Source: Vanilla planifolia (taxonomy: Eukaryota > Streptophyta > Magnoliopsida > Asparagales > Orchidaceae). From it: a stretch of DNA of 64,000 nucleotides. A program made the translations under genes and the position numbers. The stretch spans positions 28,324,670-28,388,669 of the forward strand of contig CM043872.1 of assembly GCA_023846275.1 (NCBI GenBank). The letters run 5' to 3'. Positions 22,621-35,419 of this stretch are shown one piece after another. The notes beneath the pieces were generated by a model, which had not been told where the DNA came from, searched no databases, and saw nothing but the letters and a program-made list of their open reading frames with translations. How positions within the stretch are numbered: position 1 is the stretch's first letter; every line of letters starts with the position of its first letter.

Positions 22621-23899
22621 ATTACTTACGCCAACACTCAAGCTTCCTTACCCAAATCGCCACCACTTCACCCTTTTATTCTTTAGTGCTCCAAATGCCA
22701 AGGGCTATGAAACTACAAGACATCATCACCAAAAATGATGCACACTTTCATCACTTTTTATTTTCTTAGTAATCTAAAGTTAGAGTTGTTATTTTTTATT
22801 AAAATGCTCCAAATATAATTTGTCTTACATTCTCTATTTTATGTTTAAAATTAAATACGAAAAAAAAACTCTTTACAATATTTTATGCTTAATACTTAAG
22901 ATATTGTCATCTATTCAACTTAATAATCTCTGCTATAAGTTTGGAATGCCAATCTTTGAATAATTCTAAAATACTAAACACGTCATCTAACCTGATTAGT
23001 ATATAGTATCTTTTTATATTCTCTAATAATCTATCGAACATCTCTAATATTGAAGGCTTCAATTTAGATCTTAATAGAAGTCTAAATCTGTCGTGTATCA
23101 ATTCTTTAACACTAGTTTACAATTATTCTACCCTTAATTAGATGTCTAAATACTTAGAACAACCACTCAAACAATATTTGAATACTTGATTAGACATCAT
23201 ATAATATATTAGGGTTTTACATAAAGACAATCTATATGTAATAAAGCAAGAAATGGTACAAGTCATCCTATCCTACGAAATTGCTAAGATGGCTTTTTCG
23301 TGAGCATACCATGCCTTGGTCTAGTTATTTTTAAGTTGAACTAAACTCAAAACAAGCAATATTCTCTTTCAGCTTCATTGTCTTATTCATTCTATTAAAA
23401 ATTTAGGCTGGAATGGAGCCAATAGTGTTGAAAGCACTTACATTAGCTACCTATTCCTTGATTGTCATTGCAACATCACCAATAAAATTGAATTCTCTTT
23501 TAATTAAGTGCAAGCTCCTCCCTAGTGCTGCAATCCTCAGCAAACGAGAGGCATTCTTCACCATCCATCACAACCCAAGCCACCCTTTTTTGATACTTAG
23601 CATATTGTTGTTGTTGTTGTTGTTGTTGTGCGTGGACTGCTGTCATTTTAGAAATACTAAAGGAAACCTGCAAAGATGCCAAGAATAATTGTGACAAACA
23701 AGAAACTGAAAGCACAATGACTTCAAGAAAATATAATTGTAGTACTAATTGATTTGTTAGTATTTTTATAACAAATATGTAAAATATTTTCTTACAACTA
23801 GACTTGCTTTCTGGTTTGATGGTGAAGAAATATTTGCTTCGAAATGGCACTTTAAACCAAGCTGGCTGTACAGTATTGCCAAATATACGATTCATAGGC
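22621..23899. other. Intergenic DNA and probable 3' UTR of the F-box gene
   Basis: AT-rich, with short chance frames. The right part (about 23.4-23.9 kb) is less AT-rich and lies just beyond the F-box stop codon, so it may hold that gene's 3' UTR or a small extra exon (see the findings). Confidence 0.5.
23605..23630. repeat. (TTG)n / (CAA)n microsatellite
   Basis: Eight TTG triplets. On the minus strand they read as CAA repeats and would encode a Gln run in the frame that stays open around them. Confidence 0.95.
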
Positions 23900-26800
23900 T
23901 CAGTGGCCCAACCAGGTCGATGGTATTGGCTGGAAACTTGTTTTGGCAGAGGACAACATGTCAAAGAAATCCACATGAGAGAAACAATCTCGGAAATCTG
24001 TAAACAGCCTCTCAAAAACCCTCCATAGAACTTTATAGGATCTTGAGTACGGATATGGAAGAAAGAACTGCAAGTAGAACCTCAATATTTTCAGTTTAAA
24101 CAGAGTATCCCATCTGTAAAATAAAACAGTTTTATCAAACTAAACCATCTAACTCATACACTATATTTGAACACCATCTACTTTGGAAAAGAAAAGAGGG
24201 GTCTAGCACAATTAGAACGAATAGGCACTAACAATCTTTGCTTTGTAAGATTATTTTCATGAAAATTTGATTTTATGCACTTAAAATTTTCACTTCAAGC
24301 AATTGTAGTGGTTGTCTAGCAGGAGAAGTCCCAAAAAAAAGTGCTCAACACAAAATTGATTCCTTTAAAGTTGCTAATAAGTTAGATCACGCGAATAGCC
24401 GCATGATAAGTCTGTAGAAACAGTTGCGGTGGCTGCCTTTCTACCCACCTTTCTACCCGCCTTTCCACCCAACTTGGTCCATTGATTCATCAAAAGATAA
24501 ATGTACATCATGTGGACGTGGGCATTAAACTTGAATTACATAGATTTTTCTTTAAGGAACAAGTTGATGTTGGCCCATGAAGTCGTATAAGTGCAATGAT
24601 AAATAATCCTTTATGACTCTACTATACTAAAACAGTGTTTTAGAGTAAAGTCGTGCATTCATAGGCTCATAGCAACATTTCATTTTAAACAAACAGTGTT
24701 TACCTTAGTCATGCCAAATGACGGTAAAGCAGGTGTGATGGTAAATAAAACCTTATCTAATTCCTTTTTTTTCGTTGTGCCACTCTCGAATGAGGGAGAA
24801 AAGCCTTGTTTTCAGTGATATTATCACAATTTATGACACACGTGCCTATCCAAGTAAACCTTAACATCATTGTCTGGCATCAAATCACAATACCATCGGT
24901 AATTCAAGGAAAAAAATATCAAGCAAAAGCCAAGTATCTATGAAAAATTTCCTCCAAAAATTAACCATTTCAATCACAAAAAACAAGTGAAATAATGTGG
25001 GTGCTGGGGTTGGGGAGTTGCTTACATCTCCTTCTAGTGCAAGGCGTTTTAGGAGTGTAAATGTATGTTCATTCTCTTCCAAGTTGTTAATGACGGCTAA
25101 CCATATATGTGAAGCGAGCTCATGAGCTTTATCTCTTGGCCTTCCACAGGAAATGAACTGATCTGCTTGGATAAAAGGGAAAACCTGGTCAATAATAACA
25201 ACTATCTGCATTATATATGATGCAGCGTCCCTCAAAGGTCACCAACTACTTTTGGCTCTGTTTATATTATTGGACGCATTCAACAAAAGCATGTTTATTT
25301 AAGCCATTTTTTTCAATTAGAAAATGTGTTTCTCATACTCTATATTTTATGGTGCAATACACTTAGAAATAGCAAATTTAGCAAAACTTCATTCTGCAGA
25401 TAACAATGGTCATAAAATCCAAGAGTAAATAGCAAGTTCAATTAGCAAATAATCTTAAGAAGAATATTCCAAGATTACCAATTATAGTTCCATGAAGTAT
25501 GCTGGAAGTAGGAGGCATGGTTGAGTGCTCTAGCTGTTCTTTGAGAAACAAATAAGCATGACCCGCAAGCTCATCAACTTCATTGTCTATTGCAATAAAC
25601 TGCTGACTAACATACAGTGCCATATATCTTCTGAAAGAGCAAAAAGAAAAGGAGATGAAACACCATTATGATCAAATAACTTTTAGCTCAAACTTCAGAA
25701 CTTATATGATAAAAGAATAATAGTTGACCAGCCCTAAAAAAAGAGGGTAAGAAAGATAAAGTGTTAATAAAATAATTGCCTATAATGGATACGCAAATGC
25801 AACGAATTTGTCCCCATTTCCTTTCATCCAAATGCAATGTATTCTCCATTTTTATCATGGTAATCATTCAGCAACTTCCATGAAATTCATGTAACAATTT
25901 GTCCGTTAGATTGTGTTTTAAAGTTCTCAGGATAAGTATAAAGATTTGGTTCTTATTGTTGCATATGTTGGCTAGCATTAAACTAATGTTTAAACCGTGA
26001 AGTCAGTTCTAATTTGAAGAGAAAATAATCGCTAAAATGTTAGCAATAACAAGATAGAGACGTGTCACCAACAAATGCTTTTGGATAATTCTTTTGGAAG
26101 TTAAAAAATTTGTAAGAACAAATGAAGATGATCAAAATGCAATTCAGGCAAAATCAGTGACATTATTAAGAAATTAAAGAATTAACACTCCCTTATCTTT
26201 TCCTTTCACTGTGTTCATAAAACCAAAAAGGACTAGCAACAAGTCTCAGATTCCCTCTGATGTGTGTACAAATTTTCTGAGAGAAGTACCATATATGTAA
26301 GAGGTGAAAAGAGACCTTTTTTTTTTGTCAAATAAAGATCTTAGTTACCATATTTGTAATAAAAAAAATCAATTACATTACCAATAGCAGTTGAAAAATC
26401 ACATATTTGCCAGTGGTAACTAATACATGTAGCAAAAAAAATAATTTACATGATGGATCGAGAAACTAGAAAGCAATTGATGCCTAGAGAGAAGTAGAAA
26501 ATAAATTGAGATAAAATCGATACAACCTAACTCGTTTTTATTATGACCAGGACTCAAAAAAGAACATTGAATGATAGAGGCATTTTCACTACATAGTTAA
26601 ATTGTATAGTAATATATCTTCTCATAAAACGTTGGATGAGATATGAAACACAAGATAGTAATTTATACTTGAATAATTTATTATAAAAACTAGAAGATGC
26701 AGCATAACAATGGTAACACTATAAAAGGAAGCTAGACCCTCACCTCCTAGCTAATCCTCTAGGAATTGGTCCAGGCCAACGTTTTTTGAGAGTAGCAGTA

Positions 26801-26955
26801 GGCCAAGTTCGAGCAATTGCAGTTTGCCACAAACACTCTCCACGGAATATGGAAGCCCATAGCTTGCTGACACAAGATATCTGAGCCCATTCTGAAATAG
26901 GTAACCTAACAAAAATTTCAACAAGAAGATGATCTGGAATTTTGCTGACATCCAT
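23900..26955 (-). CDS. F-box protein, four exons, 222 residues
   Basis: The exons on the minus strand are 26955-26744, 25630-25479, 25162-25026 and 24067-23900, all with GT-AG introns. Phases fit exactly: 669 coding bases, stop TGA at 23902-23900. An F-box lies at the N-terminus (about residues 5-38: IPDHLLVEIFVRLPISEWAQ ... CVSKLWASIFRGE). F-box proteins bind SKP1 and bring substrates to SCF ubiquitin ligases. The rest has no Kelch, LRR or WD repeats. It holds a conserved-looking helical region (DELAGHAYLFLKEQLE in exon 2; DKAHELASHIWLAVINNLEE in exon 3; FFLPYPYSRSYKVLWRVFER and PIPSTWLGH in exon 4) that I recognise as a plant F-box subfamily of unknown substrate. A CAG acceptor 13 bp before the ATG (exon start 26968) implies a 5' UTR intron. 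The exon model comes from splice signals and phase and would be settled by RNA-seq. Confidence 0.88.
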
Positions 26956-26999
26956 CGCACACCTTTCTCTGAAATAATAATCATTACAAAATATTCAGC

Positions 27000-29340
27000 A
27001 CTGAGAAACCAAATGATAAAATAATTCTTGAGAAATTGATTTGGTGATACTAACAACAAATTTGTAACATATAATCAACTATATTAGAAACCTAACACTG
27101 GGGACAGATTTTGTGCTATGTCCATGCAACACACCATAGTTATATATACGAAAGAATTATCCTTATATTGTCTTTTAATGGACTTCCAATGGCTTATTCA
27201 GCTACTCTGTGTGCTAAGGATATCAAATAAACGTATCATTCATCATGAAATTTTGAAGTTATTTGATTCTCAGAACTAAGCATTTATAATGAACAAAAAT
27301 TTTCTTTTTGATTACTCTTTAATTTTTTCTACTCTAATTCAGACCATCTAAATTGACAGAACTATTACCTTAAACATTGAAAATTAATAAGAAACTAAAA
27401 AGTGATGTTGCAGCCACAAATGCACTTCTATTTGGTATTACGTATGAGTGAATTTAGTTAAAACCTAAAAGCTAAAAAAAATATTAAAATTTTAAGTTTA
27501 GGTTTTATAGTTGGTTGGTTTTCATCTAATAGTTTATTGAGCCCAACTCTAACCATAATGTTTAAGTTTTTAAGTTAATAGATATCCATAGGAGTAATAA
27601 CCACTTTTGGGATCTTAGTTGATTCTTTTCCCCTTAATAAGAGATACTTAAGTCAAATTTGGCTTGATTCAAGTGATTCATAAGATTTAATAACTCCAAG
27701 CCATCTCAAATTACTCTTTGCCATGATAAAGCAATGTTTAAGAGCCTTCATGAACTCATGTAATTAAGTAGCTCTTAGTTTTCAGGAAAGTTGATGATGT
27801 TCAAATGCTTCTAATAAGCTCCTTAGTCTTGGTTCAAGGAAGCAACTCATAGAACACTTATTTGATCAAAAGTTTCAAAGTTAAGAAGGATGTATAATGT
27901 GGCAAAGAATCTAATTTGATGGAGAGATTGTTGTGCACAAGTAATAGTAAAATTACTCTCATGTGGAAAGTTAAAAATAGTACTCAAGAGATTTGATATA
28001 TAACTAAGTGATTCATATTGATAGATATCGGCTTTTAGCTTGATAACTATCTATAGAATAATGTATTACACAACTTTAACCCCCAACAGATCATTTTTTC
28101 TTAAAATTTTTAATTAGCAATACACACAATGGCATGAAAGCATACGAAATGAATGTTCGCCTCTCTTAAAATAAGATAATATGCATGCTTTCGATGTAAT
28201 AACAACTGACTTCTGATTTCCATTTATAAGAGGAAAATAGTTTGAAAAATACATTAAAAAAATGGGTCAAATTAATAGGTAAGATCAAATTTTGGATCGT
28301 CATGATCTTTGTTGTACATCCTCAATAGTCTAATAGTCAATGCATATCAAATCAAGATATGGTTTACCCATTCAAAGTTGGCATTCTCCTATTGGACAAA
28401 AGCAATTCCTACTTGAGTTTTCCAACATGTTTTTTGAAACTATCTCCAACTTTTCTCTAACTAGACAAACAAACTCCCAATAGAGTTTTTGGATAGGTTC
28501 TAATATCCTATTTGCACCTTCTAGGCATCTTCCAATAAGCAGTTGTTGAGTCCCATTCCAATGATATTTCCCAAGGTCATTCTTTAACCAACTCAGGCTC
28601 TTTAGAAGTCTCTTGTCACATCAACAAAAAGTGCATAAAACATTATGCCTTCTAATTGTTGAAATTTCTAGAATATTTAATAAATATGTATGTTCAATGG
28701 TTCCCTTAATCCTCTAGACATAATTGGGCCATCTTCAAAATTGCATAGAAAAACTCAAAGAAATGGACATGTGCACCATTCAACAAGCTTAGGTCTTGGC
28801 TAATTTCTTTCTCAATGAAATTCCAACTTCAAATCCCGAGCCTGGGGACCAACCTCTGATTTCAAAAATGTTTGTCGATGGCACCTTAAGAGAGCGTAAT
28901 AATAAAATGAAGTTAGTTCACCTTAAGAGTTCTCTATTGGTTGTCTTCTACCATTTTTTGGACATTGATCTTTTTCGCCTCCATTCCCCTTATTCATTCC
29001 CTCACTATAGCAAAGGAACTCAAGGGGGCCTAACAACCAATAGTTTTTGCTTGGTGCTCATTGATGCAAAAAGGGGATTTGGAAAAAATAAACAAATAAG
29101 GCTAGGACTAGAAAATTCAATTGGGCGAAATTTAAACTTATTTAAGGCAAGGACCAGAAAGCCCAATTGGGCGAAATTTTAAACTAAACTTGAGAGAAAA
29201 TTGGAGTACATTTTGGGGTGGATTGGCACAATGAAACGAGATTTCAGTTGAGATGCTATAATGCGAGTTGCTGCGGGTATATAGTGCTATTGGATGTAAA
29301 TCGTCACCATTAGGATTTTTTTTGTGATGTCAAAAAGAAG
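27000..29340. other. AT-rich DNA, possibly part of a long 5' UTR intron
   Basis: No gene recognised. If the candidate 5' UTR exon near 37.2 kb is real, this is intron. A frame of 128 codons at 28796-29182 shows no domain. It ends in a local duplication of about 35 bp (29104-29138 and 29150-29185, sharing CAATTGGGCGAAATTT). Confidence 0.4.
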
Positions 29341-30060
29341 GTGATGTGGTTAGCGTTGGATGTTGTAGTCGAATGCAGCAGTGGCACGATCAAAAGCAAC
29401 GACGGCCCTACCGAGCTTGGGGGCGACATGACCACTCACGGAGCTCTTGCTGGACCCAGAAGGGCGCATGCGGACAAGGGCGTGGGTGTGCCGCAATTCT
29501 TGGTAGGCTCGAGCCAGTGTAGGCCTGCGTGGGTGTGCGGCAGTTGCATGTTGGCATAGGCCAACTTGGGTTAGCATAGAGTCGTAGTGGGTTGGCATGT
29601 GTCGGCGTGGAGTTGTGGTGTGTTAGAGTGTGTCGACACTTGTCAGTTAGGTCAGCAAGGTTGCTCGAGTCCATGTGGGTGGCTAGTGTTGGCACAAGTC
29701 AATCGAGTTGGCGTTGTCGACACAAGTCTACCGAGTGGGCATTGTTGGCGAGTGTTGGAAAGAGTCAATGTAGGTGATGAGGGTGGTGCGTGTCGATGCG
29801 GGTCGACACAGATGACACATGTCGGTATGGGCTGACTGAGTCATGTTGTCGGCAAGTGTCTCCGTGGATTAACGTAGGTTAACGAGGGTAGCGTGTGTCG
29901 CAAGTCGATGTGGATGTCACGTGTCGACATGGGTCAGCCAAGTTGGTGAGTGTCGAAGAATGTCGGCGGAGGTAAACGTGGGTCGATATAAGTCCATGCG
30001 GTTCAACAACGTTTCGAGTGGGGCAAAGCTTTTGAAAAGCTGCAATTAACCCTTGTCAAA
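29340..30060. repeat. GTCGACA/TGTTGGC-rich low-complexity stretch
   Basis: About 700 bp of unusually G- and T-rich plus-strand sequence made of degenerate short units such as GTGTCGACA, GTCGGCA, GTTGGC and GGGTCGACAC at irregular spacing of about 20-40 bp. It resembles an old minisatellite. Frames on both strands stay open because of the repeat structure (they are His, Thr and Pro-rich in one direction and Gly, Val and Cys-rich in the other) and look like by-products rather than genes. Confidence 0.65.
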
Positions 30061-30379
30061 AATCCCTAATAAATGCAATTAGTGTTGCTGGTTCTTGGGA
30101 AGATGATGGGGATTTCTCTTGCGAAAAGAAAAAAAAAGTAGGTTACAGCATTCAACGACTCGAAAACGGTGAAGATGCGGGATCGCTTTTGATGGTGGAG
30201 GAGATTCGGTGAATTAAGGGTCATGGATGTGAAGATTCGTAACCTCGTCAAGAGGCAGCTCAACCTGCGAACAATCTCCAATGACAAAGGTGAAAGACTT
30301 CGGCTATGCTGGAGATCTTCCAAGAGACTTTCTTTTTTTGTCCCCTTTTGCAATCAGCGAGAAGGGAGATCTTATAATG

Positions 30380-32730
30380 GTGCATGGTGAATGGCACCAA
30401 AACTACGTCAGATTTCTGCTTCCCTTCTTTATTTAAGCGTGGAGACTTTTCGTGGGGAAGTCGACGAAGTGCAATATATCTCCATTTCTTTCTTTTTTAT
30501 TTTGACATTTTTTCCTGCTTCTTCAATGCTCCTTTCTAACTATGACATGACTGCTCTAAGAGATGAGGGTGAGCATAGCGAATTATGGGTGACTGCAGAT
30601 CATCTTGATGCCAATTTATCTATTCTTACTCAGGGTAACTCTCCAAAGGCAATTGTGGAATGAACTCTTCTTCTCAGAGCCACATAGAAGTCATTGATCA
30701 TCATAATAGATCTTCTCCAATGATGGTAGAGTCGAGGGTCCTCTCTTCAATGCTTATTTTTGTCGAGGTCAGTGTAATTTCTATGATGCATTATGTGTGC
30801 ATGAATGTTGTGGTGCTGAAAGAAAGGAAAGTAAAGATGTCGTAGCATTGCTTTTGATTGTCAGGATCTTGCTATGGAGGGCCATGCTGAGATGATGCTA
30901 ATCGAATCTATTTCTAATGGCACCAGTGAGGATAAGGAGATGGGACGTATTGAGAATGGCTTGCCATATTTGCCATCTAATGCCAACGATGATGAAGAGC
31001 TTGAGATGGAGGGTTGTCTCTATTTTTGTGACTCTATGCTATCGATCGGTGCACCGAAGCTAGCTAGTCAAGCAACCCGATAGATGCAACCAAATGGCAC
31101 ATCTAATGGGGGCCAAGGACAATATTTGATATGGCGTAGTGGGTGGGCATATGATTTGGGCAATTGCTAGAAACAAGAGTTGGGACCAAGGCTGATTTGG
31201 GCCTATACTAGGGGGCTGGCCCATTCCTACGTCTCTCAACTAACTCTCTTCCTAAGCCAAGAGCATTAAGTTAGTCCTAGGCTTCCCTTAGCACTCACGA
31301 GTCAAATGTTTTGCAAAAATGGGCCTCATTTAGCATTAAGCCTAAATTACTTGCCAAATTATCCTCAGCCAATAATAGAGTTGCATTGACTGATGACATT
31401 ATTGAAGAAACCAAAGTCAAATTCAATAGTGTCTTGGTGGGTTTACTTATATAGAAGAAAACTACCTTTAAGGGTTTATTGTGATGGATCTTGAAGTAGT
31501 ATGCTTATTCTTCCAATTCAAGTTCAGTGAGGATCATGATCATAGCCAAAGGATCGCGATTCATAAGACGCTAGATTTTGAGACAATATGGGTGGGCTCT
31601 TTATTTCTCGCCCTCTAGAGTCAACTTTATAACCATTTTGATTTGGCTCTGACTTCCAAACTTCCTACTCTACTCTGCAAATGAAACTAGCCCTACAGGG
31701 GTTAAGAGTGGTTCCTTCGCCTTTGTGTGTGTCAAGGTTGACCTTAGTAAACCTTTATAAATCGATACTTGGGTGGAAGACAAGTTTGGTAGGTTCTACC
31801 AAAGATTTGACAAAGAGGGTCTTACAGTTATTTGTTTCTCCAATTAATGAGTAGGCCATCAAGAAAAAATTTGCTTTAACCAACAAACAACATGTCTAGC
31901 CTAGTCCCTTGAGCTCTAACCAAATATGGGTAGCCCATGTCAAGTAGTAATAGAACCACCCCAAATTGAGCTCTGACAATGATTACCCAATAAAGATCAA
32001 ACTTGGCCAATGGATCGCATGCTACATTGCCACAAACGATGAGAAGGGTAGGCTTAAAGCCCCTTCGATACAACCACATGCATAACTAATATGGTTGGAC
32101 CTTTGGGTTATTGCCCCTCCTGTAGGAAGAAAAGCTTCACTAAGGGCAACCCAACCTTTGGTCGACCTACCTAGGAAAAATAGGATAGATAAGCCCAAAC
32201 CCCCCTTCCATGGAAGTATTAAGGCCAACACTGTTCTCCCTTGTTCCATACAACAATCCCCCTTTCCTCATGCATAAGGTCTTTGGTCTTAATTCCTGTT
32301 GACAAGAATAAGGCTTCGTTGGATACCCCTAGGGCTAGCTTATTGATTCTGGTTTAGATTGATGATTTTAAAAATCATGACAAACTTTTTACAAAGAGAA
32401 AATAAATCATAGGAATCTAGAAGTCCCTTATGGGTCAAGGTCACTTTGGATTGTAGCAACCATCTATGGCAACTATGATCCTTGTGCCTATTACAAACTA
32501 TGGAAGGACCTTTCTTCAATGCATAAGAGATCTTCCTACACCAATGTTAGAAAGGTTTTCAATTATATCCAACTAGAGGAAGACTTTACCTATACTGGCT
32601 AGTTCAAATCTCAACAACCCACTATTTGAAAGGCCTAAATTCACCTTTTGCAACAACAAGAAATGCCTTGTCATGCTTTAATCTCGCACTCCAGATAAGT
32701 GGGCTCTTGATTTCTCAACCTTTTTATTTA
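30380..32730 (+). mobile_element. Degenerate LINE relic (ORF1 and endonuclease pieces)
   Basis: Several plus-strand pieces resemble parts of plant L1-type elements, in the right order. At about 31690-31830 the frame reads SFAFVCVKVDLSKPL ... FGRFYQRFDKEGL, like the end of the ORF1 RNA-binding region (DUF4283 type). At about 32410-32560 it reads LWIVATIYGNYD ... LWKDLSS, and at about 32640 FTFCNNKK, like the apurinic endonuclease domain of ORF2 (compare family features of the type W-Y-L-W and FTW-NNR). Stops and frameshifts break up everything. The upstream frames at 30391-31083 could be ORF1 remnants but are not recognisable. No reverse transcriptase or poly(A) end was found. Similarity is by eye only. 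Confidence 0.45.
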
Positions 32731-35100
32731 ATTATTTTTTATAAATTCTCAATTTAGTTTTAGTTTTAAATTCCATGATCATTATACCTCCTCTTTGCCT
32801 TAAAAATATTTTATTAAACTTATTTTTTTATGTTCTAGGTCATGGTAAATTTTCATAACTTTTAAAAAATATTTAATATTTTTATTAATTTTTTGACACT
32901 TCAAATCCCTTAATGAATGTGCTTCCTCCAACACCCAATCCTTTACCTCTATTGACCACGTTGTCTCAAATTCCCATAGTTTTCAATGAATGGGATCACT
33001 GGTTTCACTTTTAAGAAATTAGGGTTTAGAACACAACTATTATTTATGAATTTGTTTAAACCTTAAGTTAATTTAATTTTCTAAATATTTTGAACTAAAT
33101 GAGATCCAAAAATTCATTAATCAATTCTACATATTTCTTTTGATGAGTTCTATTTATGCACAAATTTTCAAATATTTCTAACATTATTTGGAAATTTTTT
33201 ATAAAATTTTAAACCTAAAATCCATATAAAATTATTTAATTATTTTTCTTAATTCTTAATTCAATTCTATTTTTTAATTCTATGATCATAATACCTCTTT
33301 TTGGTAAAAAAATTTATTAAACTTACTCTTTTATGCTCTAGATACTAATAATTTTTTATAATTTTTCAAAACTATTTAATATTTTTATTAATTTTTTAGG
33401 CTTTCTCAAGCTTATAGACAATCCCTTATAAATCTTCAAATTTTTGTTCTCACTTATAAAATTCCAATTTTTACCAACTTAGTATCTTTAGATTCTAAAT
33501 AATTTGTGATCTTTATTTTAGCTCACCTCCTTTTTTTAAGGTGTCATACTTCCTTTGAGCAATGTACAATAAAAAAATTATAATTTTTAAAAATTTTATA
33601 AATATTCTTAAAAATACAAATAATTCAAAATTATTATAACATCAATTTTTATTATTTTTGAGACACTACAATTCCTCTCTAAATAAGATCTCCACTCGAC
33701 TCTAAGATCATGTTTTTCTGTTTAATTTATACATCTAATAATTTAAATCTTTAAACATTATTTAATTATTTGCTCATAATTTTAAGATGTTACAACTCAT
33801 CTAGTAAAATGCTCACTTAAGAATTAGTTTAATTATAAAAGTGAGATTAAGCTAATTCAAAAAACTAAAATAAATTTTATCCTATAAAATATGTGAATGA
33901 AAGATAGACGAAGCAGTAAGTCCTTCAACATCAGCAAGGACAAATAATATAAGAATATACTACCAAATTCTGATGACAAACTATAATTTTAGGTATACTT
34001 ATTGATGAGGAGTAGACATTATCTAAATATACCTCAAGTTAATATTATCCTATTGCCACAAAATTAATCTTATTCCCTGTAAAAGTTTTGATGCAATCCA
34101 ATAAATTTGCAATAATTATCGAAAAGAAGAAAAAATGTATGGTATAAATAGAACCAAATTTCAAGAAATATGAGTACAAGTACACAAATTAATAACAAAA
34201 ATAACATTTTCTAACAAAAGATGTTATGACAACAACTACTAACACTCCTACTAATATAACTAAAAAATATTATGATTGTTGCAAAAAAATAAAACATATA
34301 CAACAAAATTGCTAAAACTTATACCCTAAACTATTTCTTAACAAGTTCACGTAAGACAAAAAAATAAAATACTTATTATAGTTAAAGACAAAGGGTTCTT
34401 AAAATCTCACATGTTCAAAACTTATCTCTTATGATAAATCTAAAAAAGATATCTTATAAAATATAACAAAAATAAAAACTCTTCATCACTTACACTCATG
34501 TGAAGAAATAGCTTATCAGTGTTATCATGGATGTTAAAAATGAGAAAAATATAATATTAAAAAAAATTGTAAAAATGTTAAACCTAAATACTACATTACA
34601 CCCAAGATCTTATTCATTGAGCAAATTCATAAAGATTTCAAGATGAAAGTTGAATGATAATACAAAACAAAATTTGTCATCACCAAAAAAAATATATTGA
34701 TAAGTGTATCTACAAAGTGATGCCTCTAGATATCTATCATATTACATCAAAAAACTCGTACTTATTGGATAGAGATGTAATACACTATTGATGAGCACAA
34801 TAGTATTGATTCACAAAAGATGGACAAAACTTTTAAGACAAAACAAATAAGCATTAACATGAAATATTATTATTGGTAACCAAATAAAAGTAACCAATTG
34901 ATGGACTGATGCAAGTCTCAACCTTCCAATACCACTCCAGAATATGACAAAAGACCATCCTACATTATCCAAAGAACCCATAAAGAATAGATTTATTTTT
35001 AAAAAATAAAATTCAATAAATCTGATTCCTACAAAGAAGAAATCTATAATTAGATGATATATTGTAAGTTCATTCAATTATCTAATAGTCCATCTTTGAG
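32731..35100. other. Gene-free AT-rich DNA
   Basis: Very AT-rich with homopolymer runs. No coding, RNA or repeat structure that I can support. Confidence 0.6.
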
Positions 35101-35129
35101 TAGAATTCAAGATAATTTATTTAGATTAT

Positions 35130-35410
35130 CGCATGAGCTATGCAGTGCAATGCGATGCCATAGCACACATGCACATGGACATGTAGCACACGCATCAACG
35201 TGTATGACAACACTTGGGACAAAACATAGGGCACAACAAAGAGATACAAGACACACGCAGCAATGTGTGGAACACTGCGACACGTGCAGCAATGCACCAA
35301 GACGAGCTACAACAGACATCACCTATGCTCAACCTGTAGCAGATGTCGTGGTAGGTGCCATCTACCATCATACATGCATCACATGCACCCACGGCATCTA
35401 CCGGCATAGT
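35130..35410. repeat. CA/ACATG-rich low-complexity stretch
   Basis: About 280 bp with many CACA, ACATG, GCAC and ACAACA units. It keeps frames open on both strands (His, Thr and Ala-rich on plus, Cys, Val and Ala-rich on minus). No regular period and no domain. Treated as low-complexity sequence, not genes. Confidence 0.5.
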
Positions 35411-35419
35411 TTGTGAGTG

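Noticed and set aside
21794-22640. Exact solo LTR starting right after the LINE poly(A) tail
   Set aside because: The first bases are TG and an AAAAA precedes them, but I found no downstream CA followed by a matching AAAAA, so the ends could not be fixed. Kept only as a low-confidence LTR-like region.
24068-24113. Longer F-box exon 4 starting at a CAG acceptor at 24114
   Set aside because: That acceptor leaves the wrong phase after exon 3. The CTTGCAG at 24068-24070 gives the right phase.
24600-24800. Extra F-box exon on the minus strand (frame reading KVLFTITPALPSFGMTK before a GTAAAC donor)
   Set aside because: Its phase does not fit the neighbouring exons and its acceptor lacks a pyrimidine tract. 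Joining 25026 directly to 24067 gives an exact frame and a family-like protein.
29350-29835. Several overlapping open frames in the GTCGACA-rich tract
   Set aside because: Open frames on both strands follow from the repeat composition. None has a domain or a gene-like context.
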